Counted from the first letter of the stretch, positions 47,660 to 59,053 are shown. The stretch is 64,000 nt of DNA from Stutzerimonas stutzeri RCH2 (GCF_000327065.1 NC_019936.1:3128001-3192000), one strand, 5' to 3'. Numbers and translations are program-made. Notes: generated by a model from the letters alone, not told the origin.

Positions 47660-48142
47660 ATGAAAGTACTGATAGTTGGCGCAAGCCTTTTCCTAATCGC
47701 CGCCCCGGCATTTCCAGCGAGCGTGTTTCGCTGCGTTGACCAATCGGGGCACGTCACCTTCAGCCAGCAAGGATGCCCGGAAACACAACACCAACAGCGA
47801 CAACAGACAGCAAACCCAGCACCCGGGTCCGGCAAAGCCGTGCTGATGGCGCCTCCACGGAGCAAAAGCGATGCGGCTCGCAGCGGGAATGCCGGATTGG
47901 CCATCGTGGCAGAGAAAGATGACGGATGCGGCAACCGGGTGAACGGAAGCGCACGACGCAGCGCGATCATCAGCAAACAGATCCGCACTGGCATGACGCG
48001 CCGGGACGTCGAAAGCGCCTTAGGCCGGCCGGAGAATGTAACCAGCAACAACGGCCGGGACCGCCTGCGCTTTCGCGATAGCAGCGGTCAGGTGCGCACG
48101 GTCAGTTTCGACGAGCACGGCTGCGTGCAGGGCAAGCGCTGA
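47660..48142 (+). CDS. DUF4124-type periplasmic protein
   Basis: A 160-residue exported protein with signal peptide MKVLIVGASLFLIAAPAFPA, a DUF4124 domain (SVFRCVDQSGHVTFSQQGCP, two Cys likely disulfide-bonded), a low-complexity linker, and a C-terminal segment (ISKQIRTGMTRRDVESALGRPENVTSNNGRDRLRF) resembling the BamE/SmpA-type motif. Function is unknown; the DUF4124 and BamE-like segments suggest an envelope role. AGGACGAAC lies before the ATG. A strong terminator follows. Confidence 0.78.
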   Translation: MKVLIVGASLFLIAAPAFPASVFRCVDQSGHVTFSQQGCPETQHQQRQQTANPAPGSGKAVLMAPPRSKSDAARSGNAGLAIVAEKDDGCGNRVNGSARRSAIISKQIRTGMTRRDVESALGRPENVTSNNGRDRLRFRDSSGQVRTVSFDEHGCVQGKR

Positions 48143-48160
48143 CCGAAGCGAAAACGAAAA

Positions 48161-48190
48161 AGGGCCTGCATCGCTGCAGGCCCTTCTCTT
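48161..48190 (+). terminator. Terminator after the DUF4124 gene
   Basis: A 10-bp perfect stem (AGGGCCTGCA / TGCAGGCCCT) with loop TCGC is followed by TCTCTT, 18 bp after the stop. It may also separate this gene from the convergent tRNA genes. Confidence 0.8.
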
Positions 48191-48193
48191 GAT

Positions 48194-48270
48194 TGGCGCA
48201 CTCAGGAGGATTCGAACCTCCGACCGCTCGGTTCGTAGCCGAGTACTCTATCCAGCTGAGCTATGAGTGC
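48194..48270 (-). tRNA. tRNA-Arg (anticodon ACG), copy 1
   Basis: A 77-nt minus-strand tRNA with acceptor GCACTCA/TGAGTGC, discriminator G and encoded CCA. The anticodon loop CTACGAA gives anticodon ACG, normally edited to ICG to read CGU, CGC and CGA. Its 77 bases are identical to the copy 70 bp upstream on the same strand. Confidence 0.96.
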
Positions 48271-48340
48271 ATAAGTGATTGATAGACCAGTTCACTACTG
48301 GTTTCTTGAACAACCCGCATTTCTGCATATCGTTCGAGTA

Positions 48341-48417
48341 TGGCGCACTCAGGAGGATTCGAACCTCCGACCGCTCGGTTCGTAGCCGAGTACTCTATCC
48401 AGCTGAGCTATGAGTGC
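48341..48417 (-). tRNA. tRNA-Arg (anticodon ACG), copy 2
   Basis: A second 77-nt tRNA-Arg(ACG), identical base for base to the copy at 48194-48270, separated by 70 bp of unlike spacer. The two are probably transcribed together with tRNA-Ser. Confidence 0.96.
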
Positions 48418-48526
48418 GCTGAGCGTGCGCATTATAGGGAGTAAACATTGAGGGTCAAGCACTTTGCCGTAACGCTTTTCAGTGAAACAGGCTGCCGCGA
48501 GAATCAAAAAACCCTAGAACGCAAAA

Positions 48527-48617
48527 TGGCGGAGAAGGGGGGATTCGAACCCCCGACACCCTTTTGAGGTGTACTCCCTTAGCAGGGGAGCGCCTTCGGC
48601 CACTCGGCCACCTCTCC
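48527..48617 (-). tRNA. tRNA-Ser (anticodon GCT)
   Basis: A 91-nt minus-strand tRNA with a long variable arm (about 20 nt), acceptor GGAGAGG with encoded CCA, and anticodon loop CTGCTAA (GCT), reading AGU/AGC. It lies between csrA and the two tRNA-Arg genes, the usual Pseudomonas order. Confidence 0.96.
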
Positions 48618-48679
48618 GCAACACGGGGCGCATAATACCCATCTTTACCCCGTTTGCAAAGCCAAAAATTACAGAAAAA

Positions 48680-48865
48680 TTAGTGGCTTGGTTCCTGATC
48701 CTTCTCTTTCTGGATCCGTTGGTAAATCTCCTCGCGATGCACCGCCACCTCCTTGGGCGCATTGACGCCGATACGTACTTGGTTTCCTTTCACACCCAAC
48801 ACGGTGACAGTCACGTCGTCACCCACCATGAGGGTTTCTCCAACCCGGCGAGTCAGAATCAGCAT
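48680..48865 (-). CDS. csrA: Carbon storage regulator CsrA/RsmA
   Basis: A 61-residue RNA-binding global regulator. The sequence [47 protein letters not shown] is the canonical CsrA core, with RVGE and [10 protein letters not shown] forming the RNA-binding surface. It binds GGA motifs near ribosome-binding sites and is titrated by Rsm small RNAs. AAGGAG precedes the ATG. Located between lysC and tRNA-Ser. Confidence 0.97.
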   Translation of the reverse strand: MLILTRRVGETLMVGDDVTVTVLGVKGNQVRIGVNAPKEVAVHREEIYQRIQKEKDQEPSH

Positions 48866-49014
48866 TCCTTTCTCCTTAAACGGATTCAGTTCAGTAAACA
48901 GTCTGCAAAGAAAAATACGGAAAATATCCGTAAAACATTGAAGCTAGAGCCTTTCACCAGCTATTGACCCGCACGTGTGAACCTAAAGTTCCTTTTCGCG
49001 CGGCCCAATACGAC

Positions 49015-49040
49015 AGAAGGCGCGGACTAGCGCGCCTTCT
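49015..49040 (-). terminator. Probable terminator of lysC
   Basis: Arms AGAAGGCGCG (49015-49024) and CGCGCCTTCT (49031-49040) form a 10-bp perfect stem just beyond the lysC stop. The following minus-strand bases are only weakly T-rich. Confidence 0.6.
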
Positions 49041-49045
49041 GAGAA

Positions 49046-50284
49046 TCATTCCGCAGTATTACCGGCCGGAGCGTCCAATTCAAACGCGGTATGCAACGCA
49101 CGCACGGCAAGCTCGAGGTATTTCTCCTCGATTACCACTGACACTTTGATCTCCGACGTCGAAATCATCTGAATGTTGATGTTTTCCTTGGCCAACGCCT
49201 CGAACATCCGACTGGCAACGCCAGCGTGTGAGCGCATCCCGACACCCACAATGGACACCTTGGCAATATCCGTGTCACCAATGACTTCGCGAGCGCCCAT
49301 TTCCGCAGCGATGCCCTGCAGTACCTGGAGGGCGTTGTTGTAATCGTTGCGATGCACCGTGAAGGTGAAATCGGTGGTGTTATCGTGCGCAACGTTCTGC
49401 ACGATCATATCCACTTCGACGTTCGCCGCACTGATCGGCCCGAGGATCTTGAAAGCGACGCCGGGTGTATCTGGCACACCACGGATGGTCAGCTTGGCCT
49501 CGTCGCGATTGAAGGCGATGCCGGAAATGATGGGCTGTTCCATGGATTCCTCTTCATCAAGGGTAATGAGGGTACCCGGACCCTCCTGAAAACTGTGCAG
49601 AACACGCAGCGGGACACTGTACTTCCCGGCGAATTCGACGGCTCGAATCTGAAGCACCTTGGAGCCGAGGCTGGCCATTTCCAGCATTTCCTCGAAGGTG
49701 ATCTTGTCCAGTCGCTGAGCCTTGGCAACGACCCGGGGATCGGTGGTGTAGACACCATCAACATCGGTGTAAATCTGGCACTCATCAGCCTTCAGCGCCG
49801 CAGCCAGCGCCACGCCCGTGGTGTCGGAGCCGCCACGGCCCAGTGTCGTGATATTGCCTTTCTCGTCCACACCCTGGAAACCTGCGACCACAACCACACG
49901 ACCGGCCTTGATATCACGCTGGATGCGCTGCCCATCGATCTGCAGGATTCGCGCCTTGGTGTGCGCACTGTCGGTGAGGATCCTGACCTGATTGCCAGTG
50001 TAGGAAACTGCCGGAACGCCGCGCTTGATCAGCGCCATCGCCAGCAGCGCGATGGTTACCTGCTCACCAGTGGACACCATCACATCAAGCTCGCGGGGGA
50101 CCGGCTGTTCGCTTATCTGCTTGGCAAGATCGATCAGTCGGTTGGTTTCGCCGCTCATGGCCGAGACGACCACGACGATATCATCACCACCTTCGCGGAA
50201 TTTCTTGACCTTCTCGGCCACCTGTTCGATCCGCTCGACGGTGCCTACCGAGGTGCCCCCAAACTTCTGTACGATCAAAGCCAT
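49046..50284 (-). CDS. lysC: Aspartate kinase LysC
   Basis: A 412-residue enzyme for the first step of the lysine, methionine and threonine pathway. The kinase domain begins VQKFGGTSVGTVERIEQ and contains GRGGSDTTGVALAAALKADECQIYTDVDGVYTTDPR; two ACT domains at the C-terminus (about 265-405) bind feedback inhibitors. ATG 50284 (MALIVQKFGG) is used, as the longer frame to 50314 is unlike the family. It follows alaS in the direction of transcription. Confidence 0.97.
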   Translation of the reverse strand: MALIVQKFGGTSVGTVERIEQVAEKVKKFREGGDDIVVVVSAMSGETNRLIDLAKQISEQPVPRELDVMVSTGEQVTIALLAMALIKRGVPAVSYTGNQVRILTDSAHTKARILQIDGQRIQRDIKAGRVVVVAGFQGVDEKGNITTLGRGGSDTTGVALAAALKADECQIYTDVDGVYTTDPRVVAKAQRLDKITFEEMLEMASLGSKVLQIRAVEFAGKYSVPLRVLHSFQEGPGTLITLDEEESMEQPIISGIAFNRDEAKLTIRGVPDTPGVAFKILGPISAANVEVDMIVQNVAHDNTTDFTFTVHRNDYNNALQVLQGIAAEMGAREVIGDTDIAKVSIVGVGMRSHAGVASRMFEALAKENINIQMISTSEIKVSVVIEEKYLELAVRALHTAFELDAPAGNTAE

Positions 50285-50396
50285 TGTTAGCCGCCTAAAG
50301 CCCGTAACGGGCATTCATTAAACATACAACCCCGAAAACCACCAAACACGTCATCAGCCGGGTCTGGCATTTATCGCTATCTGATGCAGTTCGGCC

Positions 50397-53021
50397 TCAA
50401 AGCCCCTGCTCGGCAAACGAAAGAGCAAGTGCCAGCGCATCGTCCAGCCTGGCCGGCTCGCTACCACCGCCCTGAGCCATGTCCGGACGACCGCCGCCCT
50501 TGCCGCCCACCGCAGCTGCCGCCTGCTTCATCAGGTCGCCGGCTTTCAGGCGAGAGGTCAGGTCCTGTGTCACACCAGCGACGAGCACCACCTTATCGTC
50601 CTGAACACCACCAAGGAGAATGACGGCACTACCCAGCTTGTTCTTCAACTGGTCGACCAACGCCAGTAATGCCTTGCCGTCCAGACCATCCTGGCGCGCC
50701 GCAAGCACCCGCACGCCTTTGACTTCGACCGCAGAGCCAGCCAGGTCATTACCTGCTGCACTGGCTGCCTTGGCCTTGAGCTGTTCGAGCTCCTTTTCCA
50801 GTTGGCGATTGCGCTCAAGGATGCCACCGAGCTTGTCCAGCAGATTGTCGCGGCTGCCCTTGAGCAGATTCGCCGCTTCTTTCAGCTGTTCCTCCGCCGC
50901 GTTCAGGTAGGCCAGCGCCGGCGCTCCGGTGACCGCCTCGATACGGCGCACACCAGCAGCCACGCCGCCTTCACTGGTTATCTTGAACAGACCGATGTCA
51001 CCGGTGCGGTTCACATGGGTGCCGCCGCACAGCTCCACCGAAAAGCCACCGCCCATCGTCAGCACCCGCACGGAGTCGCCGTACTTCTCGCCGAACAGCG
51101 CCATCGCGCCCTTGGCCTTGGCGGTATCGATATCGGTTTCCTCGATTTCCACAGCGGAATTGCGGCGAATCTCGGCGTTTACCCGATCTTCCAGCGCGCG
51201 GAGCTGCTCAGGCTTGATCGCCTCGAAGTGGCTGAAGTCGAAGCGTAGACGCTGACTGTCCACCAGCGAGCCCTTCTGGCTCACGTGCTCGCCGAGGATT
51301 TCCCGCAGCGCAGCGTGCAGCAGGTGCGTGGCCGAATGGTTGAGCGCGGTAGCCTGACGTACAGTCGCGTCGACCGTAGCCTGAACACCAGTACCGACGC
51401 GCAGCGTGCCGCTGTCGACGATGCCGTGATGCAGGAACGCGCTGCCGGCCTTGCTGGTATCGCGAACGTCGAAACGCAGCCCCTGTGCCTCGAGGTAACC
51501 ACAGTCACCGATCTGACCGCCGGATTCGGCATAGAACGGCGTCTGATCGAGCACCACGACGCCCTCCTCCCCGGCGCTCAGGCTGTCGACCACCATGCCT
51601 TCCTTGAACAACGCCAGGACCTTGCCGGTGCCCGATGTGCCCTGATAGCCGATAAAGCGCGTTTCGCCTTCGACCTTGACCAGGCTGTTGTAGTCCATGC
51701 CGAAGGCGCTAGCAGAGCGCGCACGCTCGCGCTGGGCCTGCATCTCGCGCTCGAAGCCTTCTTCGTCGAGCGTCAGATTGCGCTCGCGCGCGATGTCGCC
51801 GGTCAGGTCGACCGGGAAGCCGTACGTGTCATACAGCTTGAACACCACGTCGCCTGGAATGACGCTACCGGCAAGCCCGGCCAGATCCTGCTCGAGAATC
51901 TTCAGGCCCTGCTCCAGGGTCTTGGCGAACTGTTCTTCCTCGTTCTTCAGCACCCGCTCGATATGCGCTTGCTGCTGCTTGAGCCCTGGGAAGGCCTCGC
52001 CCATCTCCGCGACCAGAGCGGCAACGATACGGTGGAAGAAGCTGCCTTTGGCGCCCAGCTTGTTGCCGTGGCGGCAAGCGCGGCGAACGATACGGCGCAG
52101 CACGTAGCCACGGCCTTCGTTGGACGGTGTCACGCCATCGGAGATGAGGAAGCCGCAGGAGCGAATATGGTCAGCAACGACCTTCAGCGAAGCCTGACCT
52201 TCGTTGGCGCAGCCGATGGCATCCGCCGCCGCGTTGAGCAGGCTCTGAAACAGGTCGATTTCATAGTTCGAGTTGACGTGCTGCAGGACCGCACTGATGC
52301 GTTCGAGGCCCATGCCAGTATCGACGCTCGGTGCCGGCAGCGGGTGCAGTACACCGTCAGCTGTGCGGTTGAATTGCATGAATACGTTGTTCCAGATCTC
52401 GATGTAGCGATCGCCATCTTCCTCCGGCGAGCCGGGGGGACCGCCCCAAATGTGCTCGCCGTGGTCGAAGAAGATCTCGGTGCAGGGGCCACACGGGCCG
52501 GTGTCGCCCATCGCCCAGAAGTTGTCCGACGCGTACGGGGCGCCCTTGTTGTCACCGATTCGGACCATGCGCTCGGCCGGCACGCCGACTTCCTTGGTCC
52601 AGATGTCGTAGGCCTCGTCATCGGTCGCATAGACCGTGACCCAGAGTTTCTCCTTGGGCAGATTCAGCCACTTGTCGCTGGTGAGAAATTCCCAGGCGTA
52701 GTGAATCGCGTCGCGCTTGAAGTAGTCGCCGAAGCTGAAGTTGCCGAGCATCTCGAAGAAGGTATGGTGACGCGCCGTATAGCCGACGTTTTCCAGGTCG
52801 TTGTGCTTGCCGCCGGCACGCACGCACTTCTGGCTGGTGGTGGCACGGGTGTAGGCGCGCTTCTCCAGGCCGAGGAAGCAGTCCTTGAACTGGTTCATGC
52901 CGGCGTTGGTGAACAGCAGGGTCGGGTCGTTCGCCGGAATCAGCGAACTGGAGGCCACGCGAGTGTGGCCCTTCTCTTCGAAGAAGCGGAGGAAGGCTTC
53001 ACGGATTTCTGCGCTTTTCAT
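50397..53021 (-). CDS. alaS: Alanyl-tRNA synthetase AlaS
   Basis: An 874-residue class II synthetase. The N-terminal aminoacylation domain starts [46 protein letters not shown]; the editing domain carries [12 protein letters not shown] (zinc ligands) and [14 protein letters not shown]; the C-terminal C-Ala domain ends with [21 protein letters not shown] precedes ATG 53021; a frame from 53099 is not family-like. The full-length gene has no interruption. Confidence 0.98.
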   Translation of the reverse strand: MKSAEIREAFLRFFEEKGHTRVASSSLIPANDPTLLFTNAGMNQFKDCFLGLEKRAYTRATTSQKCVRAGGKHNDLENVGYTARHHTFFEMLGNFSFGDYFKRDAIHYAWEFLTSDKWLNLPKEKLWVTVYATDDEAYDIWTKEVGVPAERMVRIGDNKGAPYASDNFWAMGDTGPCGPCTEIFFDHGEHIWGGPPGSPEEDGDRYIEIWNNVFMQFNRTADGVLHPLPAPSVDTGMGLERISAVLQHVNSNYEIDLFQSLLNAAADAIGCANEGQASLKVVADHIRSCGFLISDGVTPSNEGRGYVLRRIVRRACRHGNKLGAKGSFFHRIVAALVAEMGEAFPGLKQQQAHIERVLKNEEEQFAKTLEQGLKILEQDLAGLAGSVIPGDVVFKLYDTYGFPVDLTGDIARERNLTLDEEGFEREMQAQRERARSASAFGMDYNSLVKVEGETRFIGYQGTSGTGKVLALFKEGMVVDSLSAGEEGVVVLDQTPFYAESGGQIGDCGYLEAQGLRFDVRDTSKAGSAFLHHGIVDSGTLRVGTGVQATVDATVRQATALNHSATHLLHAALREILGEHVSQKGSLVDSQRLRFDFSHFEAIKPEQLRALEDRVNAEIRRNSAVEIEETDIDTAKAKGAMALFGEKYGDSVRVLTMGGGFSVELCGGTHVNRTGDIGLFKITSEGGVAAGVRRIEAVTGAPALAYLNAAEEQLKEAANLLKGSRDNLLDKLGGILERNRQLEKELEQLKAKAASAAGNDLAGSAVEVKGVRVLAARQDGLDGKALLALVDQLKNKLGSAVILLGGVQDDKVVLVAGVTQDLTSRLKAGDLMKQAAAAVGGKGGGRPDMAQGGGSEPARLDDALALALSFAEQGL

Positions 53022-53192
53022 AGATTTCTTCCAGAGGACTGCGGCCGAACGGCTGCAAAACGACACGGCGAGGCGGGACCACCGAAAGCCGGTTCGCAAC
53101 TATCCAAACGGATAGCCGGCAAAGGGCCGCATTATATCGGGCCTGCGCGCCGGGTATAGGGGATAAAGCCGATTGAATCAAGCAATTCGACG

Positions 53193-54218
<1,026 letters not shown>

Positions 54219-54267
54219 GAGCTCACCTCTGTAGGGGGTCAGGCCACTGGTGACGCCTGCGATGCGA

Positions 54268-55488
54268 TCAGCGCAGCAGGCGCGTGTTGAGCACTTTCGA
54301 GCCTCCGCCCAGCAGCGTTTCGGTCATGGCGATGAAGTCATCGGTGCTGACGGCATCCATGCGCATCAACCCGCGGCTGACATCATCGAGCGAATGACGG
54401 CTCTTGCTACGCTGACGGATCTCCTTGTCCAGATCCTGCAACAACAGAACCGCGCGAGCAGTCACTGGGCCGGTGGAATTTTCGGTGCGCAGACTGTCGA
54501 CCTTGCGGCTCCATTTGGTCAGATGCTCGCGCACCGCCTGGTAGCGATCCTCACTCATGCCGCCGGCACGTCGCACCAGTTCGATGGCGTAGTACTCGGC
54601 CAGACCCTCGCTGATCCAGTCGCTGCGGTCGGTGTCCTTGATGCGGCTGAACACATGCACCAGCTCATGCACCAGCGAGCTGGTGCCGTTCTCGCTGACC
54701 AGCGGGCGATCGGCATGCATGTACAGGGAATTTGGTCCAGACAGCCCGCCGCGCCACATGGGATCGCCGGCGCCGACGATCAGCAGCTTCGCCGGATCGC
54801 GGGGGAACACGTTCTGCACCTGCGGCCAGACGAAGGTCAGCATCGTCAGGATATCCATGCGCCGCACGCCCTCACCGACGGGGGCGGCAACGGTAACCTC
54901 CGTTTCGCCAAGCCTGGCGCGACGGGTGCCAAGCTTGCCGGCAAGCATCCAACCGGTCGGACGGTCGAACAGTCGCTCGCGGTTCTCCACACGGAAGCGG
55001 TTCTTGCCGATACGCGGCCAGCCGGTTTCGATGCTTTTCCAGCCCTCGGGTAGCTCGAAGGTGATTCGCGATCTCAGCTTCACACCATCCACCTGATCGA
55101 GCCGTGCCGGCGGCACCAGATCATCGCCACGGAACAACGCCCAGTCGCTGGTCATCCGCGCATCGAAGCGCCCATTATCACGAGGATGGCTGATGCGGAC
55201 GCGATAGCTGAGTCGAGCCTTGCCAGGCGCAGGCAGCCAGGTGCCCTGCTCCGGCGCGTCCTGCTGCCATTCGCCGTCTGCCTCGAAGTCGCTGTAGTAG
55301 CCCTCGTCGCCCAGATTGAACTGCAGACGACGAACCGCCTCGCCTTTTTCCAGAATCAACTGCACCACAGCCTGATCTTCCTCGGGAAGAAAGCGCACGT
55401 GGTAATCCAGATCCACCGACTTGGCAGCCTGAGCCTGCGCACCGACAAAAAGAACGAGAGCGAACAGCGACAGCAGTCGAGCGAGCAT
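54268..55488 (-). CDS. Exported gluzincin-type metallopeptidase-like protein
   Basis: A 406-residue exported protein. The signal peptide is [21 protein letters not shown], and a zinc site HELVH (274-278) with a downstream Glu294 in SEGLAEYY resembles the gluzincin arrangement of M61-like peptidases. The N-terminal half is beta-rich, as in the M61 fold. ATG 55488 is chosen over an in-frame TTG at 55503 because the GGAG ribosome-binding site lies between them. The substrate is unknown, and I assign family only loosely. Confidence 0.74.
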   Translation of the reverse strand: MLARLLSLFALVLFVGAQAQAAKSVDLDYHVRFLPEEDQAVVQLILEKGEAVRRLQFNLGDEGYYSDFEADGEWQQDAPEQGTWLPAPGKARLSYRVRISHPRDNGRFDARMTSDWALFRGDDLVPPARLDQVDGVKLRSRITFELPEGWKSIETGWPRIGKNRFRVENRERLFDRPTGWMLAGKLGTRRARLGETEVTVAAPVGEGVRRMDILTMLTFVWPQVQNVFPRDPAKLLIVGAGDPMWRGGLSGPNSLYMHADRPLVSENGTSSLVHELVHVFSRIKDTDRSDWISEGLAEYYAIELVRRAGGMSEDRYQAVREHLTKWSRKVDSLRTENSTGPVTARAVLLLQDLDKEIRQRSKSRHSLDDVSRGLMRMDAVSTDDFIAMTETLLGGGSKVLNTRLLR

Positions 55489-55560
55489 CGAAGAGAACTC
55501 CAAGGATCGGTAAACGCGAGGGAGGTAATGGTCTTGAGACGATGCAAACGAGGCTTAGAT

Positions 55561-56010
55561 TCAACCGGCACGGAAAATCAGATGGTCTTCCCAGTTCTCC
55601 TCGGCAACGCTGCCTTCGGCGAGCATCCGGCCCGCCTGGGAGATTCGCTCGACATGAACGGCTTCGCGGTCACCACAAACCAGATGATGCCAAAGCGGCA
55701 AATCTTTACGCTCGGCGACCAGGCGGTAGGCGCAAGTCGGCGGCAGCCATTTGAATTGAGCAGCATCGGAAGCGTTCAGCTGAATGCAGTCCGGCACACT
55801 GGCGCGCCGGTTCGGATAGTCGCTGCACTGACAGGTCTTCAGGTCGAGCAACTTGCACGCAATGCGCGTGTAATAGACTGCGCCATCTTCCTCGTCCTCG
55901 AGCTTCTGCAGGCAGCAGAGGCCGCATCCATCGCACAGCGACTCCCATTCGACCGGGTCGAGCTCGGCAAGAGTTTTACGCTTCCAGAAAGGTTCGACCT
56001 TGGCCGCCAT
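55561..56010 (-). CDS. YcgN family cysteine cluster protein (UPF0260)
   Basis: A 149-residue protein with the conserved cluster [15 protein letters not shown] (about 26-40) and further Cys in [18 protein letters not shown] and PDCIQLN, matching the UPF0260/YcgN family (YkgJ-type zinc/iron-chelating motifs). Length agrees with the family (about 150). The function is not established; a metal-site role is inferred from the Cys pattern. Divided from its neighbours by short gaps, on the minus strand. Confidence 0.88.
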   Translation of the reverse strand: MAAKVEPFWKRKTLAELDPVEWESLCDGCGLCCLQKLEDEEDGAVYYTRIACKLLDLKTCQCSDYPNRRASVPDCIQLNASDAAQFKWLPPTCAYRLVAERKDLPLWHHLVCGDREAVHVERISQAGRMLAEGSVAEENWEDHLIFRAG

Positions 56011-56122
56011 GATTGTAACTACCGGTGAAAACCGGCAAGTCTAGCCATTGGTGGATACCAGGCCAATAGCCGGCAGGCGGATGCGGCGGCCGTCCGCCAC
56101 AGGGAAGACGGCCGCACCCAGG

Positions 56123-56527
56123 TTATTGCTTGTCGAGCATCTGTCGATGGCTACGCATTTGCTCGAGCATTTGCTCCATGTGCTCAATGCGCATATCCAG
56201 CATTTCCTTGGACGGGTTGCCCATCATGCGACCACCGCCCATTGCGCCCGGCATCTTGCCGCCCTGCTTGCCCATACCGGGTCCGGGGCCACCCATCGGG
56301 CAGCCACCCATCGCACCCATTCCGGACTGCATGCTCTGCCAATGCTCGTCACGCAGCTTCTGCCGCTCCTCTGGCGTCTTGGCAGACTGCCAGGCCTGCC
56401 GATATTCCTGCATCTGCTGCCAATGCTGCTGCCAGGCTGCATTGTCATCAGCGGGTGTTTGCTGAGCACTGGCCGACATCGCCAGACCTACCAGCACCGA
56501 ACCGACAATCAAAGAACGCGCTTTCAT
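56123..56527 (-). CDS. Met/Gly-rich exported protein
   Basis: A 134-residue protein with signal peptide MKARSLIVGSVLVGLAMSASA. The mature part has a Gln/Trp/Glu-rich helix (about 25-65), a Met/Gly segment (about 66-103; GMGAMGGCPMGGPGPGMGKQ) and a Met-rich C-terminal helix (EMLDMRIEHMEQMLEQMRSHRQML). Met, His and one Cys could bind copper or another soft metal, but this is only a composition-based guess. AAGGAGACGG precedes the ATG. No family recognised with certainty. Confidence 0.75.
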   Translation of the reverse strand: MKARSLIVGSVLVGLAMSASAQQTPADDNAAWQQHWQQMQEYRQAWQSAKTPEERQKLRDEHWQSMQSGMGAMGGCPMGGPGPGMGKQGGKMPGAMGGGRMMGNPSKEMLDMRIEHMEQMLEQMRSHRQMLDKQ

Positions 56528-56617
56528 GAACCGTCTCCTTATGCATGTGCAGTCAGAAGAGAGTAGTCCCGATCCCCTCGCTAAACCTTGTCTTCAATCA
56601 GTCCGGCGCTGGCGGAT

Positions 56618-56911
56618 TTACATCGGATCGTTCATGCGCAGCAGCTCTTCGGGGAGATGCTCGATGTAATCGTCTTCGGCCGGCGGCATCTGCAGGTGAT
56701 ACCCCTGCTCCTTGATATTGGCGAGCACCTTGGTGATGTCCTCGCGCGCCAGCTGACGCTCGGGCGTCAGTACCATTTCGAAGGCCAGCTGTGGCGCACC
56801 GAAAGCGGCGATCAGCCCCTCGGGAACGCGTTTGAGCGCATCGCGCTTTTCCACGTAGAGGTACATGCCGTCCTTGCGTGGACTTTTATAGATGGAACAG
56901 ATCAGCTTCAT
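56618..56911 (-). CDS. YcgL domain-containing protein
   Basis: A 97-residue protein of the YcgL family, recognised by its start [38 protein letters not shown] and the later [17 protein letters not shown]. Function is unknown. It overlaps the stop of rnd by 4 bases (ATGA), forming a small rnd-ycgL operon on the minus strand, a common pairing in gammaproteobacteria. Confidence 0.9.
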   Translation of the reverse strand: MKLICSIYKSPRKDGMYLYVEKRDALKRVPEGLIAAFGAPQLAFEMVLTPERQLAREDITKVLANIKEQGYHLQMPPAEDDYIEHLPEELLRMNDPM

Positions 56912-58032
56912 GGTCGTTTTTCCAGAACTTCAAGCAGGGCCTGCCCCATCCGTTCGCGGCGCCAGCCACGGAGCGAATCGGGCAGTTGATAGGGGCCATC
57001 GGGGTATCCGCTTTTCAGCAACGCTTCGAGGGTTTTCTTGCGCAGCATCAGCTCCGGAGCAATATCCAGCACCTTTGCTTCGTGTTGGCCGACCGCGCGC
57101 AGCTTTTTCAGTACGGACGAGACCTCCAACGGCAATGGCTCAGGCAGCGGCGCGGGCCAGTCCTGCTCGGGCGTTGCGGCCGCCTGGCCGATCATCTGCA
57201 GCAGGGCCTCGCCATCCTGGCGCACTGTGCGTGGATGCATGTCTTCGATACGAGCAAGGGTTACCAGATCCCGCGGCTGGGTGCGCGCCAACGGCCACAG
57301 ACTGGCCTCGCGCAACACGCGATTGCGCGGCTGGTTGCGAGCCCGCGCCTGCCGCTCGCGCCAGGCGGTGAGCACCTTCAGCACCGCCAGTTGTTGGGGT
57401 TTCAATCGCCACGCCTGCTTCACCTCACGATAGGCCTCCTCCGGGTCGGACTCGCGTTGCAGATTGGCAACCAGCTCCGCCCCATCCTCAAGAACCCAGG
57501 CACGTTTGTCTTCGGAGAGTTTCGGCAACAGCGCCTCGTAGAGTTCGGCCAGATGTTGCGCATCCTCGGCGGCGTACTGCACCTGCATGTCGCTCAGAGG
57601 CCGCTGCAGCCAGTCCGAGCGCGTTTCGCCCTTGGGCAGTTCGATACCAAGCACGGCCTGCACCAGGCGCGAATAGCCCATGGAAAAGCCGATGTTCAGG
57701 TAACCGGCCGCCAATTGGGTATCGAACAGCGGCTGCGGCAGGCTGCCGGTGAGGCGCAGCAGCACTTCGAGATCCTCGCTGCAGGCGTGCAGCACCTTCA
57801 CCACTGCGTTGTCCTGCAGCACCGCGGCGAACGCGCTCCAGTCATGCACGGCGAGCGGATCGATCAGGTAAGCGCGCCGGCCGTCGCCGACCTGGACCAG
57901 CCCGGCAATGGGATAGAAGGTATCGACCCTCATGAATTCGGTGTCCACCGCCACATAGGGCAGTTGGCGCCACTCGGCGCACAGGTGGGTCAGATGTTCA
58001 TCATCCAGAACCCATTGGGTTTCGATGGCCAC
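56908..58032 (-). CDS. rnd: Ribonuclease D (GTG start)
   Basis: A 374-residue 3'-5' exoribonuclease for tRNA maturation. DEDD catalytic motifs are visible: [14 protein letters not shown] (about 26-39), [12 protein letters not shown] (about 72-83) and YAAEDAQHL (near 166), and a C-terminal HRDC domain begins near [21 protein letters not shown]. The start is GTG 58032 ([13 protein letters not shown]), with AAGGAGG 5-6 bases upstream; the longer ATG frame to 58116 lacks such a site. Overlaps ycgL. Confidence 0.93.
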   Translation of the reverse strand: MAIETQWVLDDEHLTHLCAEWRQLPYVAVDTEFMRVDTFYPIAGLVQVGDGRRAYLIDPLAVHDWSAFAAVLQDNAVVKVLHACSEDLEVLLRLTGSLPQPLFDTQLAAGYLNIGFSMGYSRLVQAVLGIELPKGETRSDWLQRPLSDMQVQYAAEDAQHLAELYEALLPKLSEDKRAWVLEDGAELVANLQRESDPEEAYREVKQAWRLKPQQLAVLKVLTAWRERQARARNQPRNRVLREASLWPLARTQPRDLVTLARIEDMHPRTVRQDGEALLQMIGQAAATPEQDWPAPLPEPLPLEVSSVLKKLRAVGQHEAKVLDIAPELMLRKKTLEALLKSGYPDGPYQLPDSLRGWRRERMGQALLEVLEKRP

Positions 58033-58173
58033 ACGGCCCTCCTTTTCGGCTGACGACCGGCGCGCGGCCGAACGAGGCGCGCAGTATATATCGAGCGTCC
58101 GACCAGCCGGGGGCATTCATGGCCGGCGTGCACGCTGGTAGTGTTCGCCAACAATTCGCTGCGGAGTCGTCCG

Positions 58174-59019
58174 ATGCCACTCGCCCAACTCATCACCACC
58201 AATCAGCTTGCCAAGCGCCTGCATGAGCCCGATCTGCTGATTCTCGACTGCCGTTTCGCGCTGGAAGATCCAAACTACGGCGAATGCAGTTACCAGCAAG
58301 GACACATTCCCGGTGCCCACTTCGCCGATCTGGAAAAGGACCTGTCCGACGCGGTGGTCCCCGGCGTGACTGGCAGACATCCCCTACCCGACCCACAGCG
58401 GTTGCTGACACGCCTGCAGCAGTGCGGCCTCGATGAGCACAGCGACGTAGTGCTCTATGACGACGGGCCCGGCGCATTCGCTGCGCGGGCGTGGTGGCTG
58501 CTGGTGTGGCTGGGTAAACGCGAAGGTATCTATCTGCTCGACGGCGGATTGAAAGCATGGCGGGAAGCCGGACTGCCGCTGAACGACGCGATCCCGGCCA
58601 ACGAGTCCGGCAGTTTTTCCGGAATGCCCGATAGCAGCATGACTGTGGACGCCAGCTGGCTGCAGGATCATCTGCAAAGCGCCGCGCTGACGATGCTCGA
58701 TGCCCGCGCCCTACCGCGATTCCTCGGTGAGGTAGAGCCCATCGACCCGGTTGCCGGGCATATACCAGGCGCGATCTGCGCACCGTTTACCGAGAACCTG
58801 GGCAACACTGGCTGCTTCCTCTCGCCAGAGCAGCTGCAGCAGAGGTTCGCTCAGCTGTTCGGCGACAAATCGCCTGAAGCCGCCGTGGCCTATTGCGGCT
58901 CAGGCGTCACGGCTTGCCACAACCTCTTCGCGCTGTGCCTGGCCGGATACCCGCTGGCGAAGCTGTATCCGGGGTCCTGGAGCGAGTGGATTACCGATCC
59001 GGTCCGACCGCGCGCCTGA
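58174..59019 (+). CDS. sseA: 3-mercaptopyruvate sulfurtransferase
   Basis: A 281-residue tandem-rhodanese enzyme that transfers sulfur from 3-mercaptopyruvate to thiophilic acceptors. The catalytic loop CGSGVTA contains Cys241 and is the form typical of 3-mercaptopyruvate rather than thiosulfate sulfurtransferases (CRxGx[R/T]). The first rhodanese domain (about 1-140) is catalytically inactive, as usual. ATG 58174 follows GGAG; a longer frame from 58141 is not expected. Divergent from rnd. Confidence 0.93.
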   Translation: MPLAQLITTNQLAKRLHEPDLLILDCRFALEDPNYGECSYQQGHIPGAHFADLEKDLSDAVVPGVTGRHPLPDPQRLLTRLQQCGLDEHSDVVLYDDGPGAFAARAWWLLVWLGKREGIYLLDGGLKAWREAGLPLNDAIPANESGSFSGMPDSSMTVDASWLQDHLQSAALTMLDARALPRFLGEVEPIDPVAGHIPGAICAPFTENLGNTGCFLSPEQLQQRFAQLFGDKSPEAAVAYCGSGVTACHNLFALCLAGYPLAKLYPGSWSEWITDPVRPRA

Positions 59020-59028
59020 TCTGCGGAT

Positions 59029-59053
59029 CACGCTGCGCATGACGCGCAGCGTG
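59029..59053 (+). terminator. Hairpin after sseA
   Basis: A perfect 10-bp stem (CACGCTGCGC / GCGCAGCGTG, arms 59029-59038 and 59044-59053) with a 5-base loop lies 10 bp after the sseA stop. It lacks a T-tail. Confidence 0.45.

Noticed and set aside
48194..48617. CRISPR-like repeated units
   Set aside because: The two near repeats are identical tRNA-Arg genes followed by tRNA-Ser, not short repeats with spacers.
51285..53159. A 624-codon plus-strand frame opposite alaS
   Set aside because: It is the complement of a clear alaS gene. Long antisense frames are common in GC-rich genomes, and the product shows no domains, only compositional bias.
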